Notes: generated from the letters alone by a model not told the origin. A stretch of DNA of 9,709 bases from Propionibacteriaceae bacterium (GCA_905372155.1 CAJPNZ010000112.1:1-9709); one strand, 5' to 3'. Counted from the stretch's first letter, positions 1-6,869 are shown. Numbers and translations are program-made.

Positions 1-671
1 CCTCCGGCCCCGCAACGACCGGCCCCGACGACGATCCCCCGCCAGAGCGCCCAGCGGGGAGAGGTCGCGCGGTGATCCAGGCCCTGCTGCTCGGCGCCGC
101 GCTGGCAGGGGTCCGGATTCACCTGGAACTGTCCTTCGCCGCGCATCACGGCGCGATCCTCCTGGGTGACTCCACCGGGTACGCGAGAGCCCACAGCGGC
201 TTGGTCGACTTCCCCTTCGCCGCGGGGCTGGCCGTCGGTTTCATCGCGGGAGCCGCGCTCCCCGGGGGGCACCGGAAAACCGTGCTGGCGTGGGTGATCG
301 CCGCGCCGGGCCCGGTGATGGCCTCGGTTCCGCTGCTGCCCTCCGGCATCGCCATCCTGGCCGGCGCCGTCCTGGGCCCGGCCGGGCTCGGCCTCGGACT
401 GTCCGGGCAGCTGGTCGCGCTGCTGCGCCTCGCGGCCGAGAACCGGACCTTCCGGGCCTCCGCCCTGTTCCAGGCTGCCCAGAACCTCGGCTACGGGGTG
501 GGAGTCGGGCTGCCCCTGGCGCTGGTCCTCGTGCTGGGCGACACCGTCGCACCGGAGGCGAGGGTCCACCTGTTCCTGGGCTGCTTCCTGGTCCTGTTGG
601 CCGCGGGGCTCTTCCTGGCGTTGAGGAAACCGGGAGAACGAGTGGCGGCCCAACGAGGCAGGGACGCCTGA
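1..671 (+). CDS. Major facilitator superfamily-like transporter, C-terminal half (5' truncated)
   Basis: The reading frame is open from the left edge (first full codon at base 3) to TGA at 669-671, so the gene starts outside the window. The GTG at 72 is in frame but has no reason to be the true start. The first ~23 residues are rich in Pro, Asp and Gly, like the cytoplasmic loop between the two halves of an MFS permease. About six hydrophobic segments follow (roughly residues 25-42, 65-89, 93-111, 115-140, 160-180 and 188-207 of the visible part). A short basic tail containing RKPGER ends the protein. Six C-terminal helices after a polar loop is the layout of a 12-helix MFS transporter in the cytoplasmic membrane. 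I cannot tell the substrate. Another polytopic membrane family remains possible, since no signature motif is visible. Confidence 0.6.
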   Translation, partial: SGPATTGPDDDPPPERPAGRGRAVIQALLLGAALAGVRIHLELSFAAHHGAILLGDSTGYARAHSGLVDFPFAAGLAVGFIAGAALPGGHRKTVLAWVIAAPGPVMASVPLLPSGIAILAGAVLGPAGLGLGLSGQLVALLRLAAENRTFRASALFQAAQNLGYGVGVGLPLALVLVLGDTVAPEARVHLFLGCFLVLLAAGLFLALRKPGERVAAQRGRDA

Positions 672-865
672 ACGGGTCACCACACAATCATCACGGCATC
701 ACGGACGGAAGAACCGGCGATGAACCGGGAAATGCCAGGCGCCGAAGGCCCGTGACCGCCCTGCCCGCCGCGTCGTCGCCACCGGTTTTTCACCTGATAT
801 TCCCGCCCGGACAACGAACACCGAAAAAACGATTGGCTGCGTCATCCGGTCGACCGACAAACAAA

Positions 866-882
866 CTTGAACATTGTTGAAG
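866..882. promoter_or_regulatory. Candidate operator, 17-bp imperfect palindrome
   Basis: The sequence CTTGAACA-T-TGTTGAAG is an inverted repeat of 8-base arms around a central T, with one mismatched position per arm (G869 against G879). It lies in the AT-rich section upstream of the ABC ATPase gene. It has the size and symmetry of a dimeric regulator's binding site. No cognate regulator can be assigned, and the distance to the gene (about 235 bases) is long. Confidence 0.3.
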
Positions 883-964
883 AAAAAATTGTCACGGCGC
901 ACCCGGTTCAGCTCGCAAGGCGGGCGAAGCAGCGGTAAGGTCCTGTTCTGCGGAATCTCAGTTA

Positions 965-1073
965 ACCAAGGACAGGTTCACCGCCACGGAGACCCGACCA
1001 TCGCCTAGAGTCGGATCACCAAGGCATCCTCACGAGGACGGGAAATCACCTGGAACCTGCCCTTGGTGGCAGG
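965..1073 (+). promoter_or_regulatory. Structured leader with mutually exclusive pairings upstream of the ABC ATPase
   Basis: A 15-base inverted repeat, ACCAAGGACAGGTTC (965-979) and GAACCTGCCCTTGGT (1053-1067), pairs at 14 of 15 positions and encloses 73 bases. Inside, CCGAC (994-998) pairs with GTCGG (1010-1014), and TCCT (1027-1030) with AGGA (1035-1038). A second copy of ACCAAGG (1018-1024, in an 8-base match 1017-1024) could instead pair with CCTTGGTG (1061-1068). A local hairpin CCTGCC/GGCAGG (1056-1061/1068-1073) uses the same strand and lies just before AGGGAGG (1071-1077). Competition of several partners for one segment resembles a riboswitch or attenuator. The same repeats could instead be two inverted DNA operator copies. 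I do not recognise a known RNA family. Confidence 0.4.
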
Positions 1074-1117
1074 GAGGACGCTTCGCGTTGCGAACGAATG
1101 ACAACTACGAGGTATTC

Positions 1118-2530
1118 ATGTGGGATAGTGAGCCGCTACTGGCGGTCCGGGGGATGCGCAAGTCCTTCGGTCGACTCGAGGTGCTGACCGGCGTCGACAT
1201 CGACCTCCGACACGGGGAGGTACTCGGCATAGTCGGCCCCAACGGCGTGGGGAAGTCCACCATGGCCTCGATCATCGCCGGCTACACGTCGGCCGATGAG
1301 GGGGTGGCCAGCCTGTCGGGTGGACCGTGGGATCCGCGACGGATCATGCTCATCGACCCCCAGAACGAGCTGGACCCGAAACTGACCGTCGTCGAAGCCA
1401 TGTTCCGGCACGTCGAGGGACGTCACAGCCTCGCGGAGTTGATGACCCGGGCCAAACGCATCCTCTCCGAGACCGGCATCCACCTGTCCCCCACCCACCG
1501 GCTCGGTGGCCTCAGCCACACGGAACGCCGCATGGCCGAGGTGGTCCGCATGCTCGCCGATCCGCGCGAGGTCATCGTCATCGACGAACTCAGCAACGCC
1601 CTCAACGCCGACGAGCTCGAGGACCTGCGCTACGCCCTCAACCGGACGGTCGAGGAGGGCCGAGGCGTCCTCTACATCACCCACCAGCTGGAGGAGGCTC
1701 TGCGGCTGTGCAACCGGGTCGCGGTGCTGCGCGACGGCCGGGTCGAGGAGATCTTCGACTCCGCCACCACCACCGTCGACCAGCTCACCGAGGCGATGTT
1801 CGGGTCCGTCATCGAGATCACACCGCGACGCGCCAACGCCACCGCCGACATCGTGATGGACGTCGTCGGCCTGGAATGCACCACCGAACCGGTTTCCTTC
1901 CAACTGAACCGCGGCGAGGTCCTCGGCTTCACCGGTTCCCGCAGCTCGGGCGTGGAGGAGGTGCGCGACGCACTGACCGGGAAACGTCCCGCCCCCGTCA
2001 CGTCGCTGATCGTCGACGGCCGCCCCGCCCGCATCGCCGCCCCCCGCGACCTGCCGTCGCTGGGCATCGCGGTGCTGACGAACATGCTCGACCCGGAGAG
2101 CGAGGCCCACGCGGCCCGCAACATCGTCATGCTCGACGGTGAGGATCAGGTCGACGACGAGGCCATCGAGGACACCACCCGGATCCTGCTCCTGCTGAAG
2201 GAGTCGGAGGACCGGATGAGTGAACTCCTGCACCGCCCCGTGCAGTCCACCGGCCAGCGTCGCTGGCAGCAGATGCAGGAGATCGCCAGCCAGAACGCCC
2301 GCATCATGATCCTCATCCAACCCACCGACGGCCTCGACATCGCCACCCGGGAACGTTTCGTGCGCCTCCTTGAAGAGATCACCAGCCGCGGCGTCGGGGT
2401 GCTGCTGTTCACCAGCGACGAACGGGAACTGCACCAGTTCAGCGACCGGGTGCTCGTGATGGCCGACGGCGGGATCCGGGAGGAATGGGACACCAAGGCC
2501 ATCGCCACCGAGGCCACCCGGGGGGCGTGA
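1118..2530 (+). CDS. Sugar-type tandem ABC transporter ATPase with a degenerate second half
   Basis: This 470-residue protein has two ATP-binding cassettes in one chain, the layout of RbsA/XylG/MglA-type ATPases that power sugar import at the inner face of the membrane. Half one keeps Walker A GPNGVGKST (40-48), Walker B with catalytic Glu (VIVIDE, 152-157) and the switch His189 in ITHQ. Its signature is altered to LSHTE (132-136). Half two has lost the Walker A lysine (GFTGSRSSG, 270-278), has QSTGQ in place of LSGGNQ (about 376-380) and ILIQP in place of ILDEP (398-402), and has no switch His. Loss of the second Walker A lysine is normal in this family; loss of the second Walker B acidic pair is more extreme. 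I chose ATG 1118, preceded by GAGGT (1109-1113), because the usual distance to the first domain then fits; an in-frame TTG at 1088 is an alternative. No permease or binding-protein gene is adjacent. Confidence 0.85.
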   Translation: MWDSEPLLAVRGMRKSFGRLEVLTGVDIDLRHGEVLGIVGPNGVGKSTMASIIAGYTSADEGVASLSGGPWDPRRIMLIDPQNELDPKLTVVEAMFRHVEGRHSLAELMTRAKRILSETGIHLSPTHRLGGLSHTERRMAEVVRMLADPREVIVIDELSNALNADELEDLRYALNRTVEEGRGVLYITHQLEEALRLCNRVAVLRDGRVEEIFDSATTTVDQLTEAMFGSVIEITPRRANATADIVMDVVGLECTTEPVSFQLNRGEVLGFTGSRSSGVEEVRDALTGKRPAPVTSLIVDGRPARIAAPRDLPSLGIAVLTNMLDPESEAHAARNIVMLDGEDQVDDEAIEDTTRILLLLKESEDRMSELLHRPVQSTGQRRWQQMQEIASQNARIMILIQPTDGLDIATRERFVRLLEEITSRGVGVLLFTSDERELHQFSDRVLVMADGGIREEWDTKAIATEATRGA

Positions 2531-2560
2531 CCGGGCGGCACGGCATACGCCATCAAACGC

Positions 2561-2584
2561 TGGCCTTCCCGACCGGAAACGCCA
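2561..2584. terminator. Weak hairpin between convergent genes
   Basis: Between the ABC ATPase stop (2530) and the convergent aldo/keto reductase stop (2603), TGGC-C-TTCC, loop CGACC, GGAA-AC-GCCA can form a bulged stem of 4+4 pairs. Its position suits a two-way terminator. There is no T-tract on either strand and the stem is modest, so this is a weak call. Confidence 0.2.
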
Positions 2585-2602
2585 CCCGGATGGGTCGACG
2601 AA

Positions 2603-3634
2603 TCATTCGCGTCCGCTGGAGATCCACTGCGGCGGCGTGAACGACAGACTCCGGGATCCCTGCACCAGGTCGGCAACGGCATCGAGTCGCGCCACCTGGT
2701 CGTCGGTCAGCCGCAGCTGCGCCGCCGCCGCGTTCTGCCGGACCCGCTCCGCGGACCGGGTGCCGGGGATGGGAACCACCGGCAGGCCGAGCCGCCCGGT
2801 CCGGTCCAGCAGCCAGGCCAGCGCGACCTGCGCCAGGGTCGCGTCCAACTCATCGGCAACCCCGCGGATCACCTGGAGCAGTTGCTGGTTGGCCTCGTAG
2901 TTCCTGACGAACCGGTCCTCGGATCTGAGCATCGATCCCGCGATCCGTTCCGGTGTCAACGCGCCGGTGAGGAACCCACGTCCCAGCGGGCTGTAGGGCA
3001 CGAACCCGGCCCCCACCTCACGGGCCGCGGGCACCACCTGGGCCTCGACGTCACGCGACCACAGGCTCCATTCGCTCTGGACCGCGGTGATGGGGTGGAC
3101 GGTGGCGGCGGCCCGCAGTTCGGCCGCGGTCACCTCGGACAGCCCCAGGTGACGGACCTTGCCCTCCGTCACGAGGTCGGCCATGGCTCCTACCGTCTCC
3201 TCGATCGGCAGGTCGAGCTGGCGGCGGTGCATGTAGTACAGGTCGATGGTCTCGACGCCCAGTCTCCGCAGCGATGCCTCACAGGCCGACCGGACGTAGG
3301 CGCGGTCACCGCGCGTCGCCGGAGCGTCGGGGACTCCGATGAGACCGGTGATGCCGAACTTGGTGGCGACCTGCACCTCCCCCCGGCGTTCCCGCAGCAG
3401 CTGCGCGAACAACTCCTCGTTCGTGCCTGCCGGACCCTGGGTGCCGGGCCGGGGTTCGCCGTAGACGTCCGCGGTGTCGAGGAACGTGATGCCCGCGTCG
3501 ACGGCGGCGTGCAGGGTCGCGAGGGCATCGGCGGGATCGGTCTGCCCGTAGACGTGGCTCAAAGCCATCCCGCCGAAACCAATCCGGCTGACGTTCAGGC
3601 CGTGGCCGAGATCGATGGTGGGTACCTGTTGCAT
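2603..3634 (-). CDS. Aldo/keto reductase
   Basis: The 343-residue protein is a single (alpha/beta)8 barrel of the aldo/keto reductase superfamily: soluble NADPH-dependent enzymes that reduce aldehydes and ketones. The catalytic tetrad is visible as Asp53 and Tyr58 in FLDTADVYGE, Lys92 in VATKFG and His136 in DLYYMHR. The cofactor-binding end shows PYSPLGRGFLTG and the later PIPGTRSAERVRQN region that contacts the NADPH phosphate in the family. Length and motifs resemble the YakC/pyridoxal-reductase-like group (AKR13-type); the substrate cannot be read from sequence. ATG 3634-3632 starts one base after the stop of the upstream MerR-fusion gene (stop 3638-3636), with GGGAGA just ahead inside that gene, so the two are almost certainly one translationally coupled operon. 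MerR regulators often sit beside redox genes they control. Confidence 0.92.
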   Translation of the reverse strand: MQQVPTIDLGHGLNVSRIGFGGMALSHVYGQTDPADALATLHAAVDAGITFLDTADVYGEPRPGTQGPAGTNEELFAQLLRERRGEVQVATKFGITGLIGVPDAPATRGDRAYVRSACEASLRRLGVETIDLYYMHRRQLDLPIEETVGAMADLVTEGKVRHLGLSEVTAAELRAAATVHPITAVQSEWSLWSRDVEAQVVPAAREVGAGFVPYSPLGRGFLTGALTPERIAGSMLRSEDRFVRNYEANQQLLQVIRGVADELDATLAQVALAWLLDRTGRLGLPVVPIPGTRSAERVRQNAAAAQLRLTDDQVARLDAVADLVQGSRSLSFTPPQWISSGRE

Positions 3635-3635
3635 G

Positions 3636-4514
3636 TCATTCTCCCAGTGTTCGTTCGTAGTTGGCGATCTTGTGGTCGAGGGCGCCGAGGTCGTCGGCGA
3701 GCTGGTTCAGTTGCTGCTGGACGGCGTCGCGATGCCGCCTGAGCAGAGCCAGGCGACGCCGGTGCGACGACTCCCCCTCGGCGACCAGCGCGATGTACTC
3801 GCGCATCTGCTCCACCGGCATCCCGGTGCGCCGCAGCCTCACCAGCATCTGGATCATCCGGATCGCCTGCCCGTCGTAGCGGCGGTAGCCGTTGCGGGTC
3901 CGGTCGATCACCGGGATCAGTCCCTCGCGTTCGTACCAGCGAAGGGTGTCGCGGCTGAGGCCGGTGATGTCGGCCACCTCGGCTATCCCGACGGCAATGG
4001 TCCCGGCCTGCCGCCACGCCGAGGCGGTCAGCTCATCCGCGGACCGGACAGCGACACCCGCGTCGCGGAGTTCACCGAGGGCCGCGAGGTGCGCCTCACT
4101 GGTGGTGTCGGCGCAGGCGTTGGACACCACGGTCACCGCATATCCGCGGGCCTGGGCCGACGTGGCGGCGAGCCGGATGCCGTGGCTGGTCACCAAACCG
4201 GTCAACACGACGTGCTCGACCCCGAGGTCCCGCAGGGTCTCGTCGGTTTGCGCGACGTCGAAGATGTCGCGGCCGTGCTTGGTGATGACGGGCTGCCCGC
4301 GCGGCTCGAAACCGTCGGCGAAAGCGGCGTCCGGATGATCGGGATCAGCCCGGTCGTCCCCCGGTTCCGGGGACAGGTACCGGGTGCTGATCACCGGCCA
4401 GCCGAGGTTGACCAGCAAGCGCCGGACCTCCCGTCCCAGATGCGCCGACCACGGGTCGTGGGCGAGGGCGAGAATCCAGTTCTGCCAGTCGATTTCGAGC
4501 AGTGCACTTCGCAT
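3636..4514 (-). CDS. Isochorismatase-like domain fused to a MerR-family regulator
   Basis: The 292-residue protein has two parts. Residues 1-165 form an isochorismatase-like (cysteine hydrolase) fold: Asp9 in LLEIDWQNW and Lys79 in VITKHGRD match two of the catalytic triad. The third position, cysteine in the usual ATNxCV motif, is Gly112 in LVTSHGIRL, so hydrolase activity is doubtful. Residues 176-292 are a complete MerR regulator: winged helix-turn-helix with GLSRDTLRWYEREGL, then RNGYRRY, then a long coiled-coil dimerisation helix to the C-terminus. No start codon or stop separates the parts. I chose ATG 4514 because it begins directly at the first strand (MRSALLEID) and lies just below a MerR-type promoter; a longer frame reaches 4583 but would run through that promoter. 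A plausible reading is that the dead enzyme domain senses a ligand and the MerR part controls this gene and the reductase downstream. Confidence 0.85.
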   Translation of the reverse strand: MRSALLEIDWQNWILALAHDPWSAHLGREVRRLLVNLGWPVISTRYLSPEPGDDRADPDHPDAAFADGFEPRGQPVITKHGRDIFDVAQTDETLRDLGVEHVVLTGLVTSHGIRLAATSAQARGYAVTVVSNACADTTSEAHLAALGELRDAGVAVRSADELTASAWRQAGTIAVGIAEVADITGLSRDTLRWYEREGLIPVIDRTRNGYRRYDGQAIRMIQMLVRLRRTGMPVEQMREYIALVAEGESSHRRRLALLRRHRDAVQQQLNQLADDLGALDHKIANYERTLGE

Positions 4515-4522
4515 GACCCCAC

Positions 4523-4553
4523 ACGCTAAACATTGGAGTTCACTCCAGGGCAA
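4523..4553 (-). promoter_or_regulatory. MerR-type promoter and operator of the fusion gene-reductase operon
   Basis: Read on the minus strand there is a -35 box TTGCCC (4553-4548) and a -10 box TAGCGT (4528-4523) separated by exactly 19 bases. Within the spacer is a perfect inverted repeat TGGAGT-GA-ACTCCA (4547-4534). An over-long 19-20 bp spacer holding a dyad that a MerR dimer untwists is the hallmark of this regulator family. The fusion gene just downstream encodes a MerR domain, so autoregulation is the natural inference. Transcription would begin about 6-8 bases below the -10, almost at ATG 4514, so the message is probably leaderless or nearly so; no Shine-Dalgarno sequence is visible. 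Confidence 0.75.
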
Positions 4554-4607
4554 ATGCGATCCGATTTCCCAGGACGTACGCACTGCCCAAGGACCCCTGT
4601 CCAGGGT

Positions 4608-4624
4608 CGCGATTCACAGTCGCG
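4608..4624 (-). terminator. Hairpin downstream of the nucleotidyltransferase gene
   Basis: CGCGA, a 7-base loop, and TCGCG form a perfect 5-bp stem about 40 bases beyond the nucleotidyltransferase stop (4667-4665). A second stem, GACCC/GGGTC (4592-4596/4604-4608), is adjacent and overlaps it by one base. The position suits transcription termination before the MerR promoter. Neither stem is followed by a T-tract, so the call is weak. Confidence 0.25.
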
Positions 4625-4664
4625 TTCTGCGCTTCTCCTCAGCGGACAGCCCGGCCTCCCAGGC

Positions 4665-5321
4665 CTATGACGACTGTTCTCGCAACTGTGCCGCCCATCT
4701 GATTGTTCGTTCCTTCACCGTCTCCAGGTCATCGGCCGAGACCCCGTACGAGACCACGTCCCGGTGCGTGATGCGCCGCACGGCATCGAGTTGGGTCGCG
4801 AACATCCCGATCTCGAAACCAGCATCTCGCTGCGCTGCCGCAGCGACCAGTTCATCGTCGGTGAACACACCTGCCCTGCGGATGGCATCGATGTCGAGGT
4901 AGTCGCGGGGCTCGGCCCGCGAGTACAGCGCGGACATCTTGTTGCCTATGGCATCCTCCACGCTGAGCACCGGGCCGACATCGAGATTGACGGGATCTCG
5001 TTCGCGCCAGTCGACTCCCATGTCAACAACGAGCTGCTGTCCCCCTGGCGCACCGACGCGGAGCCGCGCGAACCCTGGTGCGCGCCTCTCCATCTCAACG
5101 GTGTACCCGGCCCTGCGCACATCTCGGGCAACCCGGTCGACGGCACGGCCGAACGCCGCCGGATCGGGGTCGGCCGTGAACAGATCCACGTCCTCGGTCG
5201 GCCGGTCAATGATTCCGTGTTCACGAATGGCACCCGATCCGGCCAGTACAAAACCGGCCTCCTTGACGCCGATGAGCGCGATCCGGGTCACCTCCCGTTG
5301 CGCATCGCTCCCGAGGCTCAC
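4665..5321 (-). CDS. Nucleotidyltransferase of the DUF1814/AbiEii type (possible toxin)
   Basis: The 218-residue protein shows the nucleotidyltransferase-fold signature. AGSGAIREHG (Gly28-Ser29) is followed by the metal-binding pair Asp44-x-Asp46 in PTEDVDLF and a third acidic residue, Asp100, in LVVDMGVD. The stretch VEDAIGNKMSALYSRAEPRDYLDI (split here as VEDAIGNKMSAL, 121-132, and RAEPRDYLDI, 135-144) is typical of the DUF1814/AbiEii/MenT group, some members of which are toxins that modify tRNA ends. Others have unknown roles. The start is set at GTG 5321-5319, which overlaps the TGA of the upstream gene as GTGA, implying translational coupling; no clear ribosome binding site exists. An in-frame extension to 5360 would run inside the upstream gene. 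Its partner, the 109-residue protein, lacks the helix-turn-helix of AbiEi antitoxins, so a toxin role is inference. Confidence 0.75.
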   Translation of the reverse strand: MSLGSDAQREVTRIALIGVKEAGFVLAGSGAIREHGIIDRPTEDVDLFTADPDPAAFGRAVDRVARDVRRAGYTVEMERRAPGFARLRVGAPGGQQLVVDMGVDWRERDPVNLDVGPVLSVEDAIGNKMSALYSRAEPRDYLDIDAIRRAGVFTDDELVAAAAQRDAGFEIGMFATQLDAVRRITHRDVVSYGVSADDLETVKERTIRWAAQLREQSS

Positions 5322-5647
5322 ACGGACGCCCGGCGCAGCTCGGGGAAGCGTTCCTCCCACAGTTCCCGGACACGCCGAGGAAGCAGCAGCTCATCCCAGA
5401 CCTCGATCAGCCGGGACCGGTTGAGCACCGCTGTCTGGTCCGCGACGGTTCCCTCGGACAGTACCGCACGGTAGGCGATCCCCACACCGCCGGGCTCATC
5501 AAGGTCGACACACCCGTCCCCCGGCGCCCACAGCACCGAATGACGCAACTCGACGACTCCCCCGACGGGACCGCGCAGCTCATCCAGGCTTCCGGGCACC
5601 TCGTAGGGCTTGACGTCCCGGAAATACACCCGCGCTTCGTTCGTCAT
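5318..5647 (-). CDS. Small hypothetical protein coupled to the nucleotidyltransferase
   Basis: The protein has 109 residues and no family I can name with certainty. The N-terminus reads TNEARVYFRDVKPYEVPGSL, then a short segment with alternating hydrophobics (VGGVVELRHSVLWAPGD, 28-44), then an acidic and helical second half with LNRSRLIEVWDELLLPRRVR (76-95) and a closing LWEERFPEL. There is no signal peptide, membrane segment or visible helix-turn-helix. ATG 5647-5645 is chosen because GAGGAG lies 5 bases upstream; an in-frame extension to 5728 would run into pduQ. Its stop overlaps the GTG of the nucleotidyltransferase by four bases, so the two are co-translated. By position it could be the cognate antitoxin or a substrate-specificity partner, which is inference. 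Confidence 0.75.
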   Translation of the reverse strand: MTNEARVYFRDVKPYEVPGSLDELRGPVGGVVELRHSVLWAPGDGCVDLDEPGGVGIAYRAVLSEGTVADQTAVLNRSRLIEVWDELLLPRRVRELWEERFPELRRASV

Positions 5648-5724
5648 CCCGTCTCCTCGCGCCCAACCTACCCGCTCGCCTGAAACAGTCGCAGACGCGA
5701 ACCGCCGGTTTCCGCGGCCGACCC

Positions 5725-6828
5725 TCACGCTATCCTGCGCAGGATGCCCTTCAGGTCGTCGGGCGAGGGCGCCACCGGGGTGGTCGTGGTGCAGCCGTCG
5801 GCGAGGGCCGCGGCCACCAGGTCGTCCTCGTCGCGACGCAGAACCTCGGATGCGACCTTCAGGTCGCTCAGCCGCGACGGGATGCCCAGCCTCGACCTCA
5901 ACCGTTCGACCGCCCCGATCAGCGACGTCACCGCCGCCCGGCCCCTCGCCGAGGGGTGCAGCAGCCTGCTCAGGCGGGCGTAGCGTTCGGCGGCGCGGTC
6001 GCTGCGGGCGGCGTTGAACTCGATGACGTGCGGCAGCAGCAGCGCGTTCAACCTTCCGTGCGCGATCGGGTAGTGGCCGCCCAGCGCGTGCGCCAGCGAA
6101 TGGACGATACCCAGGCCGACGTTGTCGAAGGCCATCGCCGCCATGCAGGACGCGTTGTGCATGTGGGAGCGGGCCTCCAGGTCGTCGCCGTGGGTGTAGC
6201 AGCGCTCCAGGTTCCCGAACACCAGCTCGACGGCCTTCTCCGCCAGCGCGTCGGAGAAGTCGCAGGCCTCCAACGCCACGTACGCCTCCGTGGCGTGGGT
6301 GAGCACGTCCATGCCGGAGTCGGCGGTGATGTGCGGCGGCACCCCGACCACGGCCTCCGGGTCCAGGATGGCCAGCCCCGCCACCAGTTCGCTGGAGGCG
6401 ATCGGAACCTTCGTGTGTGTCTGTTCGTCGGTGACCACGGCGAACGACGTCACCTCCGAACCCGACCCGCTGGTGGTCGGGATCGCGACGATCCCCTCCG
6501 GCGCCCCGAAACCGGCGTCGAGGGCGGCCTTGTGCATCACCTTCGCGGCATCCATCACCGACCCGCCACCGTAGGCGACGACCACGTCGGGCCCGGACTG
6601 CAGGTAGACCGACACCCCGGCGCCGATCTCGGAGGTGCTGGGGTTCGGTTTCACACCCGTGAACGTCGTCACCCGCTCACCGAGCCTGTCGACCACCTTC
6701 CGGTACACCCCGGTGGTGGCCAGGAAGTCGTCGGTCACCAGGAAAACCGGCCTCCCGCGGAACTCGTCGAGCGCCTCCAGCGCCTCCGCACCCAGCCTCA
6801 CCCTGGTGGCCAGCCGGAACTCCCTCAT
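5725..6828 (-). CDS. pduQ: Iron-containing alcohol dehydrogenase, PduQ-like 1-propanol dehydrogenase
   Basis: The 367-residue protein belongs to the group III, Fe-dependent alcohol dehydrogenases. The NAD-binding YGGGSVMDAAK motif is at 86-96, and IPTTSGSGSEVT follows at 116-127. The metal ligands are all present: Asp174 and His178 in GMDVLTHATEA, His243 in GIVHSLAHALGG and His257 in PIAHG. By recall it tracks Salmonella PduQ closely along its whole length, including SDFTDALAEKA-like and GKMHNAS-like segments (here CDFSDALAEKA and RSHMHNAS). PduQ reduces propionaldehyde to 1-propanol and recycles NAD+ for the aldehyde dehydrogenase inside the microcompartment. ATG 6828 has only a weak AGGGGCAGGG upstream. 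It is the last gene of the leftward Pdu arm, 154 bases behind pocR, so it may have its own control. EutG-like ethanol dehydrogenase is the main alternative. Confidence 0.88.
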   Translation of the reverse strand: MREFRLATRVRLGAEALEALDEFRGRPVFLVTDDFLATTGVYRKVVDRLGERVTTFTGVKPNPSTSEIGAGVSVYLQSGPDVVVAYGGGSVMDAAKVMHKAALDAGFGAPEGIVAIPTTSGSGSEVTSFAVVTDEQTHTKVPIASSELVAGLAILDPEAVVGVPPHITADSGMDVLTHATEAYVALEACDFSDALAEKAVELVFGNLERCYTHGDDLEARSHMHNASCMAAMAFDNVGLGIVHSLAHALGGHYPIAHGRLNALLLPHVIEFNAARSDRAAERYARLSRLLHPSARGRAAVTSLIGAVERLRSRLGIPSRLSDLKVASEVLRRDEDDLVAAALADGCTTTTPVAPSPDDLKGILRRIA

Positions 6829-6869
6829 GCCCTGCCCCTGTTCTTGTGTGTCTCTGTTTTTCTCCCCCT

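Larger units (their letters stand above)
672..1117. other. 446-bp gene-free region, locally AT-rich, with palindromes and a foldable leader
   Basis: No convincing gene lies here. A 67-codon minus-strand frame (699-902) begins with GTG, has no ribosome binding site and reads as low-quality protein. Roughly 785-895 is clearly poorer in G+C than its surroundings, with A and T runs at 784-789, 824-830 and 883-890; this is typical of a regulatory region in such a genome. It contains a perfect 10-bp palindrome (CGGTCGACCG, 847-856), a 17-bp imperfect palindrome (866-882) and, nearer the downstream gene, the inverted-repeat leader listed separately. A short direct repeat CATCACGG occurs twice in tandem around 692-707. 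I could not place a confident -35/-10 promoter pair for the gene at 1118. Confidence 0.6.

Noticed and set aside
72..671. GTG at 72 as the true start of the first gene
   Set aside because: The frame is open to the left edge and the protein lacks the first half of the expected permease, so the gene is truncated by the window.
699..902. 67-codon minus-strand frame in the gene-free region
   Set aside because: GTG start without a ribosome binding site, no recognisable motif, and it runs through the palindromes; kept only as a remote possibility.
1000..1080. TPP or SAM riboswitch upstream of the ABC gene
   Set aside because: I looked for the conserved cores of TPP, cobalamin, SAM-IV, guanidine and ZTP riboswitches and found none in the right arrangement.
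1136..2434. 432-codon open frame on the minus strand opposite the ABC ATPase
   Set aside because: The plus strand shows clear ABC motifs; this frame is a composition artefact with repetitive Asp/Gly/Val protein.
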